28,607 bases of DNA from Pseudopedobacter sp036379295. GTDB taxonomy: Bacteria; Bacteroidota; Bacteroidia; Sphingobacteriales; Sphingobacteriaceae. Of the stretch, positions 8,203 through 15,576 are shown piece by piece; position 1 is the first letter of the stretch; each line of letters begins with the position of its first letter. A program made the position numbers and the translations under genes. The notes beneath the pieces are model-generated. The model saw only the letters and a program-made list of their open reading frames with translations, had not been told where the DNA came from and did not search any database. Where the stretch lies: contig DASVGY010000128.1 in the NCBI GenBank assembly GCA_036379295.1, positions 1 to 28,607 on the forward strand, given 5' to 3'.

Positions 8203-8250
8203 TAGAAAATAGACAACATTAAAACACGGCTTATATTTTAAACAGGCCGA

Positions 8251-9435
8251 TTAACTTTCAATTGCTTTTTCTTTTTTTGCGCTTAACAATCCTAAACTCA
8301 TGATAACACTGCTTGATAGAATCATTAAAAATAACAGCCCGGTTTCAACACCGTTAATGCGCATTTCTTTAGGTAAATTGTAAAACAAAAGAATGCTGAT
8401 TAATCCTCGTGGAGTTACAAATAATGCTGGGCTGATAGCCACCTTGGCTATAAACTTTAGATACAACAACCTAATTAAGTAAGTCGCAAGTAAAATCAAC
8501 AAGCCATATTGCAACAAGGTGATATCCTGAAACTGATCAATAATAATGGTGAAACCAAAAATTACAAAGAAAAATGTCCGCATCAAAAAAGCACTTTCTG
8601 CTGATAATTGGTGCAGTTGCACCAGATCTTTTGAAAGGTTTGGGTAGATAAAGTATTTTCTGAACAAGGGAATCCTAATCTCGTCAGAGTTGTTTAAAAA
8701 TAGGCCAAATGCTAAAACAATTATTAATGCAGATAGGTGGTAGCTTTGCCCAATAGCGTAGACCAATATCAATATAGAAATGATTAAAAAGAACTTGATG
8801 TTATGGCTTATTTTACCAATCAAATAAAGCAATAACAAACATGATACCGCAGCAAACAGCACTATCATTACCAATTCTGCGCCCAAACTTGCAAAGGCGG
8901 AAACATTAAAGCTATCATTGCTTACGGCAAAATTAAACAGGATAATTCCGGCGATATCAGAAAAAGAAGATTCGTAAATTACAAATTCGCGGTCCTGCTT
9001 GCCTAAATTAACCGCCGAAGGAATAGCGATAGATGAGCTGATAACACTAAAGGGTATTGCGTTTACAAAGCATAAATAGTAAGATTGAGCGGTTAATTCG
9101 TGTAAGATAAATGTTATTGCAATAGTGGTTAATAGTAAAATGCTAACCGCTGCCAACAAAGTTTTTTTGATTAACTTATTTTTGTCTTTGTCGTATTTTA
9201 AGTCTAAAGCGCCCTCAAATACGATTAAAATAAGACCAACGGTACCCAACGTAGGTAATATTGTTAAAAAATCAAAAGTCTCAATTTGGAAATACGTAAC
9301 AACCTGCTTTAAGCCAATCCCCAGAAAAAGAAGGAGCAGCACTGATGGTACTTTCGTTTTTTTTGCAATCATATCAAACAGATATGAAAATATAACTAAG
9401 CCACTTATGATGATGAGGATGGTATATGTACTCAT
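8251..9435 (-). CDS. Cation:proton antiporter-like membrane protein (CPA superfamily)
   Basis: The 394-residue protein has about 12 membrane segments and resembles CPA-type sodium (or potassium):proton antiporters of the cytoplasmic membrane. Supporting stretches are KVPSVLLLLFLGIGLK after the first helix, LILIVFEGALDLK near residue 68-80, IPFSVISSSIAIPSAV at about 127-142, and YESSFSDIAGIILF at about 154-167. The last corresponds by position to the ion-binding ND/DD pair, but reads Ser159-Asp160. The C-terminus ends just after the last helix with a short charged tail, and no RCK/TrkA domain is attached. Transcription runs toward the mreC operon, but the 217-base gap with promoter-like elements argues against one operon. 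The superfamily is fairly sure; the ion and subclass are not. Confidence 0.8.
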   Translation of the reverse strand: MSTYTILIIISGLVIFSYLFDMIAKKTKVPSVLLLLFLGIGLKQVVTYFQIETFDFLTILPTLGTVGLILIVFEGALDLKYDKDKNKLIKKTLLAAVSILLLTTIAITFILHELTAQSYYLCFVNAIPFSVISSSIAIPSAVNLGKQDREFVIYESSFSDIAGIILFNFAVSNDSFNVSAFASLGAELVMIVLFAAVSCLLLLYLIGKISHNIKFFLIISILILVYAIGQSYHLSALIIVLAFGLFLNNSDEIRIPLFRKYFIYPNLSKDLVQLHQLSAESAFLMRTFFFVIFGFTIIIDQFQDITLLQYGLLILLATYLIRLLYLKFIAKVAISPALFVTPRGLISILLFYNLPKEMRINGVETGLLFLMILSSSVIMSLGLLSAKKEKAIES

Positions 9436-9559
9436 AAATTGATCAAACTTTAACTGATAAATATAAACGAATTTTACGATTATGGCTTATCTTTTAAAGG
9501 AAAACTGATTCTGTAGATGGCTTTTTTAAGAGGGATAATTAATAATTAATTTATTTTCT

Positions 9560-9567
9560 TACCTTTG
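9560..9567 (+). promoter_or_regulatory. -7 element for the GNAT-racemase operon
   Basis: TACCTTTG matches the Bacteroidota TAnnTTTG consensus exactly. It predicts a start near 9570-9572 and a leader of about 200 bases before the acetyltransferase. No good TTG is seen 19-22 bases upstream, so the -33 box is weak or absent. Confidence 0.5.
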
Positions 9568-9568
9568 T

Positions 9569-9640
9569 GCACTTTCAGGTTCGTTAATCATTAACGGCTT
9601 TTTTTCTTGTTGAATAATCGGATTTATTGTTTAAAAGTGC
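9569..9640 (+). ncRNA. Structured 5' leader, possible three-way junction (unassigned class)
   Basis: Directly after the -7 element the leader can form a closing stem (9569-9575 GCACTTT with 9634-9640 AAAGTGC, seven perfect pairs) that encloses two hairpins. The first is CGTTAA-TCA-TTAACG (9582-9596), followed by GC and a run of seven T. The second is AATAA (9613-9617) with TTATT (9624-9628). No gene on the plus strand precedes it, so the hairpin-plus-T-tract is not a terminator of an upstream gene; it could be an early attenuator. I do not recognise a known riboswitch class. The pairing was found by eye, and AT-rich DNA gives such pairs by chance, so confidence is modest. Confidence 0.35.
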
Positions 9641-9690
9641 GTGGTTGAAAAATGCCCTTATCTGCATCTCATTTTTTATCTGTTTAAAAT

Positions 9691-9744
9691 ATGGTCATGA
9701 AAAAAAGGCAGATTTGGAGAAATATAAATATTAACATCCCATAA
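9691..9744 (+). CDS. Possible 17-residue leader peptide
   Basis: A short frame starting ATG GTC ATG and ending TAA encodes MVMKKRQIWRNININIP, between the structured leader and the acetyltransferase start (31 bases further on). The peptide is basic, then Asn/Ile-repeating. There is no ribosome-binding site or homology I can point to, and short frames are common by chance. It is listed only because it lies inside a leader of about 200 bases. Confidence 0.15.
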   Translation: MVMKKRQIWRNININIP

Positions 9745-9774
9745 GTAAGCAACAAAAGCATAAAATTTAAAAAA

Positions 9775-10203
9775 ATGGAATTTAAAATTATAGATAAAAA
9801 TACCGGTGAACATCATTTATTTACTAACAACGATATCGCGATATTTTTGGAAACTCACCTTGGCCGTTACGGAGATAAAAAATCGGATATTTTAAAGTGC
9901 CTAAGTTACGCTTTAACCAAAGGCGGATTGGTTGTGCTTGCTGTTGCTAATGGCGAATTGATGGGCGCCGCTGTTTTGAACGAAACCGGCATGGCGGGCT
10001 ACATCCCAGAAAATATTTTGGTTTATATTACCGTACACGAAAACCAAAGAGGAAAAGGATTGGGCGGACAGCTGTTGAATATGGCGTTAGAAAACGCGAA
10101 CGGAAGCATTGCTTTGCATGTAGAAGCTGATAATCCTGCTAAAAAATTATATGAACGTTTAGGTTTTACCAATAAGTATTTGGAAATGCGTCTGCAGCGA
10201 TAA
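9775..10203 (+). CDS. GNAT-family N-acetyltransferase
   Basis: This cytosolic protein of 142 residues carries a GNAT fold, which moves an acetyl group from acetyl-CoA to an amine. The acetyl-CoA pyrophosphate loop (motif A) is clear as VHENQRGKGLGGQLL, with Q/RxxGxG at about 91-96. It is followed by the motif B region ALHVEADNPAKKLYERLGF, where the Tyr of KKLYERLGF is the usual general-acid position. The N-terminal 60 residues are less typical and give no substrate clue. The gene is 37 bases upstream of a racemase-like gene on the same strand, which suggests an amino acid or amino-acid-derived substrate; that is inference only. A promoter and a structured leader of about 200 bases precede it. 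Confidence 0.88.
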   Translation: MEFKIIDKNTGEHHLFTNNDIAIFLETHLGRYGDKKSDILKCLSYALTKGGLVVLAVANGELMGAAVLNETGMAGYIPENILVYITVHENQRGKGLGGQLLNMALENANGSIALHVEADNPAKKLYERLGFTNKYLEMRLQR

Positions 10204-10240
10204 ATTTTAGCGTTATCAAAACCATCACACACAAAAATTA

Positions 10241-11314
10241 ATGGCTTATTTAAAATTATACAGAGATAAATTGCAACATAATTTTGATATGTTGTACAAT
10301 TGGTTTGAAGAAAATGAGATTGAGTGGGGCGTGGTATCTAAACTTCTTTGTGGTGATAGACTTTATTTAACGGAACTGGTACGTTTAGGTGTTACAGAAT
10401 TTCATGATACGCGAATCAGTAATTTAAAAGTGATTAAACAAATAGCTCCAGAATCAACTACGGTGTATATTAAGCCGCCAGCAAAACGCAGCATTAGCAA
10501 CATCATTAGGTTTGCTGATGTTAGTTTTAATACTGATTATTCCACAATTAAAATGTTGAGTGATGAGGCAGTAAAACAAAATAAAATCCACCGAATTATT
10601 GTGATGATTGAAATGGGAGATTTACGCGAAGGCGTTGTTGGAGAGCATTTGATGGAGTTTTACGCAAAAATTTTACACCTTCCGAATATCAATATTGTTG
10701 GTTTAGGCACTAATTTAAACTGTTTAAACGGTGTAATGCCATCACAAGATAAGCTGATACAATTAAGCCTTTACAAACAGTTGATTGAAGCGAAGTTTAA
10801 GATTGAGATACCGTGGATTTCTGGCGGTACAAGCGTAACGGTACCTTTGCTAATTAAACAACAACTGCCCAAACAAATTAACCATTTTAGGGTGGGAGAG
10901 GTGCTTTTTTTCGGACTAGATTTGTTTACTAACCAAACCATTGTTGGCATGAATAACGATGTTTTTGAGCTTTACTCGGAAATTATTGAACTTTATGAAA
11001 AGCCAAAAGTACCAAACGGAGACCAAGGTTTTAACGTTGCTGGCCAAACGCCAACTTATCCTGCGGAGGATTATGGGAAACACTCGTACAGGGCAATTTT
11101 AGATATTGGTTTGTTAGATTGCAACCCAAAATATCTGATTTTAGATGACCAGGATCTAACCCTTATTGAAGCAAGTTCTGATATGTTGGTGGTTGATGTT
11201 GGCCAAAATGAAAAAAACTACAAGGTGGGCGATTTAATTACTTTTAAACTTAAGTACATGGGTGTTTTAGGGATAATGAACTCTAACTATGTAGATAAGT
11301 TAGTAGTGGCCTAA
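10241..11314 (+). CDS. PLP-dependent amino-acid racemase, ornithine/alanine racemase-like (COG3457 type)
   Basis: The 357-residue protein fits the alanine-racemase N-terminal fold (PLP-binding TIM barrel) in the branch that includes ornithine racemase. The start MAYLKLYRDKLQHNFDMLYN matches the first helix of that branch. EWGVVSKLLCGD puts the probable Schiff-base lysine at K34, in the place of the VxKA(N/D)AYG lysine of alanine racemase. EMGDLREGV, LGTNLNCLNGV and WISGGTSVTVPLL are further barrel-strand signatures seen in this group. The C-terminal beta domain follows from about residue 240 on. The likely product is a D- (or L-) amino acid, but the substrate cannot be read from sequence. It follows the acetyltransferase by 37 bases and is probably co-transcribed. 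The downstream PAS gene is convergent. Confidence 0.82.
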   Translation: MAYLKLYRDKLQHNFDMLYNWFEENEIEWGVVSKLLCGDRLYLTELVRLGVTEFHDTRISNLKVIKQIAPESTTVYIKPPAKRSISNIIRFADVSFNTDYSTIKMLSDEAVKQNKIHRIIVMIEMGDLREGVVGEHLMEFYAKILHLPNINIVGLGTNLNCLNGVMPSQDKLIQLSLYKQLIEAKFKIEIPWISGGTSVTVPLLIKQQLPKQINHFRVGEVLFFGLDLFTNQTIVGMNNDVFELYSEIIELYEKPKVPNGDQGFNVAGQTPTYPAEDYGKHSYRAILDIGLLDCNPKYLILDDQDLTLIEASSDMLVVDVGQNEKNYKVGDLITFKLKYMGVLGIMNSNYVDKLVVA

Positions 11315-11348
11315 AACATAAATTACAACATTACCGTTGCCTAACTTT

Positions 11349-11364
11349 TTTAAACCGGTTTAAA
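11349..11364. repeat. Perfect 16-bp palindrome between convergent genes
   Basis: TTTAAACCGGTTTAAA is an uninterrupted palindrome in the 70-base gap between the racemase and the PAS gene, both of which end here. It can only form a hairpin with a CCGG loop and a six-pair A/T stem. On each strand the stem is followed by mixed bases rather than a T-run, so it is a poor intrinsic terminator. It could be a protein-binding site, a weak bidirectional terminator or chance. Confidence 0.4.
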
Positions 11365-11384
11365 TCAACCTTACAAATCATCAA

Positions 11385-14243
11385 TTAAAGGTCTTCAGTC
11401 TTATTCACTATTTCTTTAATCACCTGATCCAGCTCTGCTGTTGCATTATTTAAATACTTTAACAGGTCTGCACTATCCTTTGTTTTAAATTCCAGTTCGC
11501 TTAACAAATTTGTTAAACCTAAAATTCTGGCTAAAGGTGCTCTAACTACATGTGATTGAGTGTAAGCTATCTCTTTAAGTTTTTTGTTTTTTTGTTCGAT
11601 AGCTTGTGTGTAATTTACCTTGTCGGAAATATCTTTTAAATACACAGAAAGTCCTGAATTTGAGGGGTATATGGTTATTTCGTACCACTTGTTTAATAGC
11701 TCAAAATAATGTTCAAATCTCACTAAATCTTGGGTTTCCATTGCTTCGTGATATTTGATATATGTTTCAGAATCTACACCATCCGGAAAAACATTCCATA
11801 AATATTCGCCAATTATGCGCTCTTTACTGATACCCAACATCTGCTCTACCTGCTTGTTCCAGTAGGTAACCGTCCACTCTTGGTTAATCGCAAAAAAACC
11901 ATCGCCAATACTTTCCAGAATCTCATTTTTTTCTGTGAGCGCTTTTTTTAAGTTTTCTTCATTGTTTTTTTGCTGAGTAACATCCCTTTCAATCGCAATC
12001 CAATGCGTGTACCAACCTTTTTTGTTAGCCACAGGCGTTACCGTAAAGTTAATCCAAAAGGGTTCTCCGTTTTTTTTGTAATTGATGGTGGTAATTTCAT
12101 GCGTTTCCCATCTACGCAAAGCATCACCTAATTTTCTAAGTTCTTTTTGGTCACTTAACGGACCTTGTAAAATTCTTGGAGATTTGCCAACTACTTCTTC
12201 AGCGGAATAGCCGGTCATTCTGGTAAAAGCTTCATTTACGTAAACAATTCTGGGGCCAGGTAGGTCAAAGGGCTCAGCTTCAGTAATTAACACTGCATCA
12301 TTGGTATGCGTAATTACAGATTCCAGTAGTTTTAATCTTTCAACCTCTCTATTTTTTTGGGTAATATCACGCATGCTACCCACCATTCTAATGGCTTTTC
12401 CTTCTTTATTCCTGATGATAAAGCCTTGGTCGGTAACATAAGCGTAATTTCCGTTGGCATGTTTAAACCTATATTCGCTATTCCAGTTGGTTTCGCTGCT
12501 ATCAATAGCGTTATATAGCTTACCTTTTACTTTTGCGAAATCATCGGGATGAACATTTTTTATCCAAAAATTGATAGAATTGTGTTCGTTTTGTGGACTG
12601 TAACCAAACAACTGGTAAAAACCGCGGCCCCAGTAAACTGTTTGGTTACTGAGATCCCAGTCCCAAATCGCATCTGATGTGGCATTGGTCACATACTCAA
12701 ACCGTTGGTTGCTTTCCTCGATATTATTCTCGTAATCCTGCTGTTTGGTTACATCCTCCAACATCACCAAAGAACATTTTCTATTATTATAATTAATTAA
12801 ATGGCCGGTTAGGTTGATAAACATTATCTCCCCATTTTTCTTTTTATGACGCCAAATATTTTTGTGGATATTTCCGTAGGATTTCTCTGTAGCTGTTGAT
12901 TTTTTAATAGCCTCAATTTCTTCTGGAGGCCTGATATCTAAAATGCTTAATTTTAAAAACTCTGCTCTGTTGTAGCCATACAGATTTAATGCTTCTATAT
13001 TGCAATCTACAATTTGTTTAGTTTCAAAATCCCAGATAATCATAGGTGCCGGATTATCTTCAAACAGCTGCTTGTACTGTGATTCTGATTCTTTAAGTGC
13101 GTTTTGTACCGCAATTTTCTCTGTGATATCTGTGAGTTGAACCAATAAACACTCCCGTTTGTCATAATCAATGTAGCAACCCGAAACGCTTGCCCAAAAT
13201 GTGGCCCCACTTTTTGTAATCTGTTTCCATTTTTCTTTGTCCTCGTTAGCGCTTACACCAGAGCGGCATTTGTCAAAGAAATTTGTTCCCGTAAATTCAG
13301 CTACATCTTTTAAGTTTAAGGCGCAAAATTCTTGCTCGGTGTAGCCGTATTTTTTTTGGGCAACCTCGTTACAAGCTATAATTTGTAATGTTTTTAAGTC
13401 AAACACTAGCATAATAGCTGGGTTTTTCTGAAAAAGATAACCTTGTTTTTTGGCTAAATTCACGCTTTCTGTTATATCCACTACCGTAGATATCATCAAA
13501 TCTTGATGTACTAAAGGTATGTTTTTAGCATTTACGATTCTTTTTTCGGTGTTTGCATTATTAACCTCAATGTTTTCCCAATGCATCCTTTTAGGGTCGC
13601 CGCTTTGTATATCGCTATATATTCTTTCAATCAATTGCTTTCTGTAAGCTTCATCAGGGTAAACCGATTCAAAAAATTCCATCAGGTTTTTTATTTCCCT
13701 TCGGTGCCAGCCGTAAATTTCACAAAAAGCTTGATTGATAATTGTGGCTTCGCCAGTACTTATTTTATTTACAGCAATTCCTATGGGCAAATTTTGGATA
13801 ATGGTTTCTATAAATTCACTTTTCTGCTTAAGCTGATGAATTGCTGTTTGATAATTATTTTCCAGCTCGCTTAGGTAGCTAACGTCTTGAAAAACGCCCA
13901 ACAAGTTTACGGCACCGCCATTTTTATCTTTAAGTACTTTGGTTTTAGTTAACACGCTGATGGTTTCACCGTTTTTGCAAACAAATCTTGATTTTAGTTG
14001 GAACGCTAAACCTTGCTTTACTGCGGCGCTAATTGCATCCAAAAATACTTTTTTATCTTCGTGGTGCAACATGTTCAATACCGTATCCATTGTAGGTTCA
14101 AACTCTTGCGCCTGATACCCAAACATTTGAAACGCAGCATCGGACCAGGTAAGTTTGTTTGATGTAACTGATAAATCCCAAACGCCTAAAATCGTGATGG
14201 ATTTGGTTAATTCGGCAATCTCTTTCTCTATTTCAAAATCCAT
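11385..14243 (-). CDS. Multi-PAS signalling protein ending in a DHp-like domain without ATPase
   Basis: This 952-residue protein has no signal peptide or membrane segment, so it is probably cytosolic. By eye it holds about seven PAS/PAC repeats: 15-125, 140-260, 265-378, 385-500, 510-628, 638-755 and 765-875. Repeated hallmarks include (Y/F)GY near each helix cap and closing DIT or DVT. PAS 6 contains GKSPRILQGPLSD, which resembles LOV or NifL-type PAS, but the LOV photo-active Cys position is occupied by Pro. The end, about 885-950, is a helix pair with QSHVVRAPLARILGL, an H-box whose phospho-acceptor would be His898. The stop codon follows directly, so the HATPase catalytic domain is missing. 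Proteins ending this way are common in Bacteroidota, so this is likely natural rather than a broken kinase. Ligands and partners are unknown. Confidence 0.88.
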   Translation of the reverse strand: MDFEIEKEIAELTKSITILGVWDLSVTSNKLTWSDAAFQMFGYQAQEFEPTMDTVLNMLHHEDKKVFLDAISAAVKQGLAFQLKSRFVCKNGETISVLTKTKVLKDKNGGAVNLLGVFQDVSYLSELENNYQTAIHQLKQKSEFIETIIQNLPIGIAVNKISTGEATIINQAFCEIYGWHRREIKNLMEFFESVYPDEAYRKQLIERIYSDIQSGDPKRMHWENIEVNNANTEKRIVNAKNIPLVHQDLMISTVVDITESVNLAKKQGYLFQKNPAIMLVFDLKTLQIIACNEVAQKKYGYTEQEFCALNLKDVAEFTGTNFFDKCRSGVSANEDKEKWKQITKSGATFWASVSGCYIDYDKRECLLVQLTDITEKIAVQNALKESESQYKQLFEDNPAPMIIWDFETKQIVDCNIEALNLYGYNRAEFLKLSILDIRPPEEIEAIKKSTATEKSYGNIHKNIWRHKKKNGEIMFINLTGHLINYNNRKCSLVMLEDVTKQQDYENNIEESNQRFEYVTNATSDAIWDWDLSNQTVYWGRGFYQLFGYSPQNEHNSINFWIKNVHPDDFAKVKGKLYNAIDSSETNWNSEYRFKHANGNYAYVTDQGFIIRNKEGKAIRMVGSMRDITQKNREVERLKLLESVITHTNDAVLITEAEPFDLPGPRIVYVNEAFTRMTGYSAEEVVGKSPRILQGPLSDQKELRKLGDALRRWETHEITTINYKKNGEPFWINFTVTPVANKKGWYTHWIAIERDVTQQKNNEENLKKALTEKNEILESIGDGFFAINQEWTVTYWNKQVEQMLGISKERIIGEYLWNVFPDGVDSETYIKYHEAMETQDLVRFEHYFELLNKWYEITIYPSNSGLSVYLKDISDKVNYTQAIEQKNKKLKEIAYTQSHVVRAPLARILGLTNLLSELEFKTKDSADLLKYLNNATAELDQVIKEIVNKTEDL

Positions 14244-14290
14244 AAATTGGTCTGCAATTGTTTTTAAGCAGTTTTAAATCCCACATAAAA

Positions 14291-14298
14291 CAAATTTA
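14291..14298 (-). promoter_or_regulatory. Candidate -7 element of the PAS gene
   Basis: Minus-strand TAAATTTG matches TAnnTTTG exactly, 47 bases before the PAS gene ATG. The nearest upstream TTG is only 12 bases away, so the -33 spacing is poor. Confidence 0.3.
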
Positions 14299-14528
14299 AA
14301 GGGCTAGTTACAATATAAATATAAAATTATGGATTGGGCAAATTATTTGGCAACAACATTTTTACTTTGTTAAGCTCCTTTGTAAAACCTAATTGATAAA
14401 TTAATTTTAAAAAAAACGCTGTTTAGCGTAAAATAAAGCCGACTCTGGTCTTAAGTAAGAGGTAAGACAAACTGCATTATTTTTTAGGTATGATGATTGC
14501 ATACTTGCTTAAAAAAATATTTACCAAT

Positions 14529-14819
14529 ATGATAACAGAAAAAATTGAAGAAGTAAAGAGCACTTTAGAAGATACTTTACTTAAGGAAGATGTTTTTACA
14601 AACATTAGCAAAACAGAGCGTTTACTATCAATGGCTAGCGGCAGCTATATTTTTTTAAAAGGATTAGGCAACGTTTTCTCGAGCCCAATGTTGGCTACTA
14701 CGGAACTTTTACTTGGTTTTGGCCTGCTTCAGCGTGGCGTTAGCGGGCATTGCGCACTAACCGAAAAATTAGAAGCCAGTAAACTGGGCGCAACCTCTGT
14801 AGTTGTTGTAGAACGATAA
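14529..14819 (+). CDS. Small DUF2892-like membrane protein
   Basis: The protein has 96 residues from the ATG at 14529; an ATG at 14490 would add 13, giving 109. The core runs NISKTERLLSMASGSYIFLKG, then a second hydrophobic stretch LATTELLLGFGLLQRGVSGHC. This matches the DUF2892 pattern: N-[IV]-xx-x-ER, two membrane helices with Gly, then RGxxGHC. Members are inner-membrane proteins of unknown role, often beside polyketide-cyclase/SRPBCC proteins or fused to rhodanese in YgaP. I prefer the inner start because the family begins with a short charged segment before NxxxxER. It stands alone between divergent and convergent neighbours and shares a bidirectional terminator with mnmD. The family is probable; function is unknown. 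Confidence 0.78.
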   Translation: MITEKIEEVKSTLEDTLLKEDVFTNISKTERLLSMASGSYIFLKGLGNVFSSPMLATTELLLGFGLLQRGVSGHCALTEKLEASKLGATSVVVVER

Positions 14820-14825
14820 AAAAAT

Positions 14826-14853
14826 GCTTTTAACCTTTTAATCGGTTAAAAGC
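14826..14853. terminator. Bidirectional intrinsic terminator between DUF2892 gene and mnmD
   Basis: Arms GCTTTTAACC (14826-14835) and GGTTAAAAGC (14844-14853) form ten perfect pairs around an eight-base loop. On the minus strand the stem is followed by ATTTTTTTA, a strong T-run for mnmD; on the plus strand by GTTTCTTT, a weaker one for the DUF2892 gene. The convergent arrangement fits. Confidence 0.85.
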
Positions 14854-14865
14854 GTTTCTTTAAAA

Positions 14866-15558
14866 CTAATCAAAGGGTTTAACCGCTCTTAACATTTCCC
14901 GCTTTCCCGCAGCACCAGGCGCTTTTTCAACCTGCATCCCCAAGGCTTTCATGGTTCTTTTTAAATCTCCGGTAATGGCGTAGGTTACAAAAACACCCCC
15001 GGGCTTTAAATAGTTAACAATTTGGGTGATAAATTCTTTTGTCCAGAGTTCTGGCTGATTTGATGACGCAAAAGCATCGAAATATACGATATCGAATTTT
15101 AGTGCCGAACGGTAATCTTCGGCATTTAAATGCTCTATTTTTAAGTTGCAATACTCGTTAAGGGAAGTCTCGTTATTGATTGAATTTAAATAGTTCGCGG
15201 TGAAAGAAGCCCAAGTATTTACCGAAACAAAATTTTGATAGTTAGTTTTTTCTATCAGTTTTAAATCAAGCGGGAAAGCCTCCAAACCAACATAACTTAA
15301 GTTTATCTCTTTTGCGGTACAATAATCCTGGGTAAGTAAAAAGTTTAAACCGGTTCCAAAACCTATCTCTAAAACAGCCACCTCTGTATAACTTTTATCT
15401 GCCAAATAGTAGCGCAAACCCGAACTTAAAAACACATGGTTACTTTCTTGAAGTGCACCGTTTTTACTGTGGTAATTTTCTTTGATTATAGGGTGATATA
15501 AAGTATTAGAGCCGTCGGCGGTAGTTACTACCGAGAGTTGGGTTTCATCAACAATCAT
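14866..15558 (-). CDS. mnmD: tRNA (mnm5s2U34) methyltransferase MnmD, stand-alone
   Basis: MnmD is the methyltransferase half of E. coli MnmC: using SAM it methylates nm5(s2)U to mnm5(s2)U at wobble position 34 of several tRNAs. The 230-residue protein holds the whole domain and nothing more. Visible motifs are TTADGSNTLYHP at 12-23, the SAM-binding LEIGFGTGLNF at 63-73, the catalytic-region YFDAFASSNQPELW at 159-172, LKPGGVFVTYAITG at 184-197, and the substrate-end PGAAGKREMLRAVKP. The FAD oxidoreductase half of MnmC is absent, as in many non-enteric bacteria, where nm5U may come straight from MnmEG. It lies 18 bases after an exported rhodanese gene on the same strand and is likely co-transcribed, though the rhodanese is extracytoplasmic. 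Confidence 0.92.
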   Translation of the reverse strand: MIVDETQLSVVTTADGSNTLYHPIIKENYHSKNGALQESNHVFLSSGLRYYLADKSYTEVAVLEIGFGTGLNFLLTQDYCTAKEINLSYVGLEAFPLDLKLIEKTNYQNFVSVNTWASFTANYLNSINNETSLNEYCNLKIEHLNAEDYRSALKFDIVYFDAFASSNQPELWTKEFITQIVNYLKPGGVFVTYAITGDLKRTMKALGMQVEKAPGAAGKREMLRAVKPFD

Positions 15559-15576
15559 TGGAGGAATAGCATAAAT

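Noticed and set aside
8040..8222. A 60-codon plus-strand frame in the mreC upstream gap
   Set aside because: No domain or signal peptide is visible, it covers the inverted repeat and promoter-like elements, and it runs opposite to both neighbours.
9582..9605. Hairpin plus T-run read as a normal gene terminator
   Set aside because: There is no plus-strand gene upstream for it to terminate, since the antiporter gene runs the other way; it is treated as part of the leader instead.
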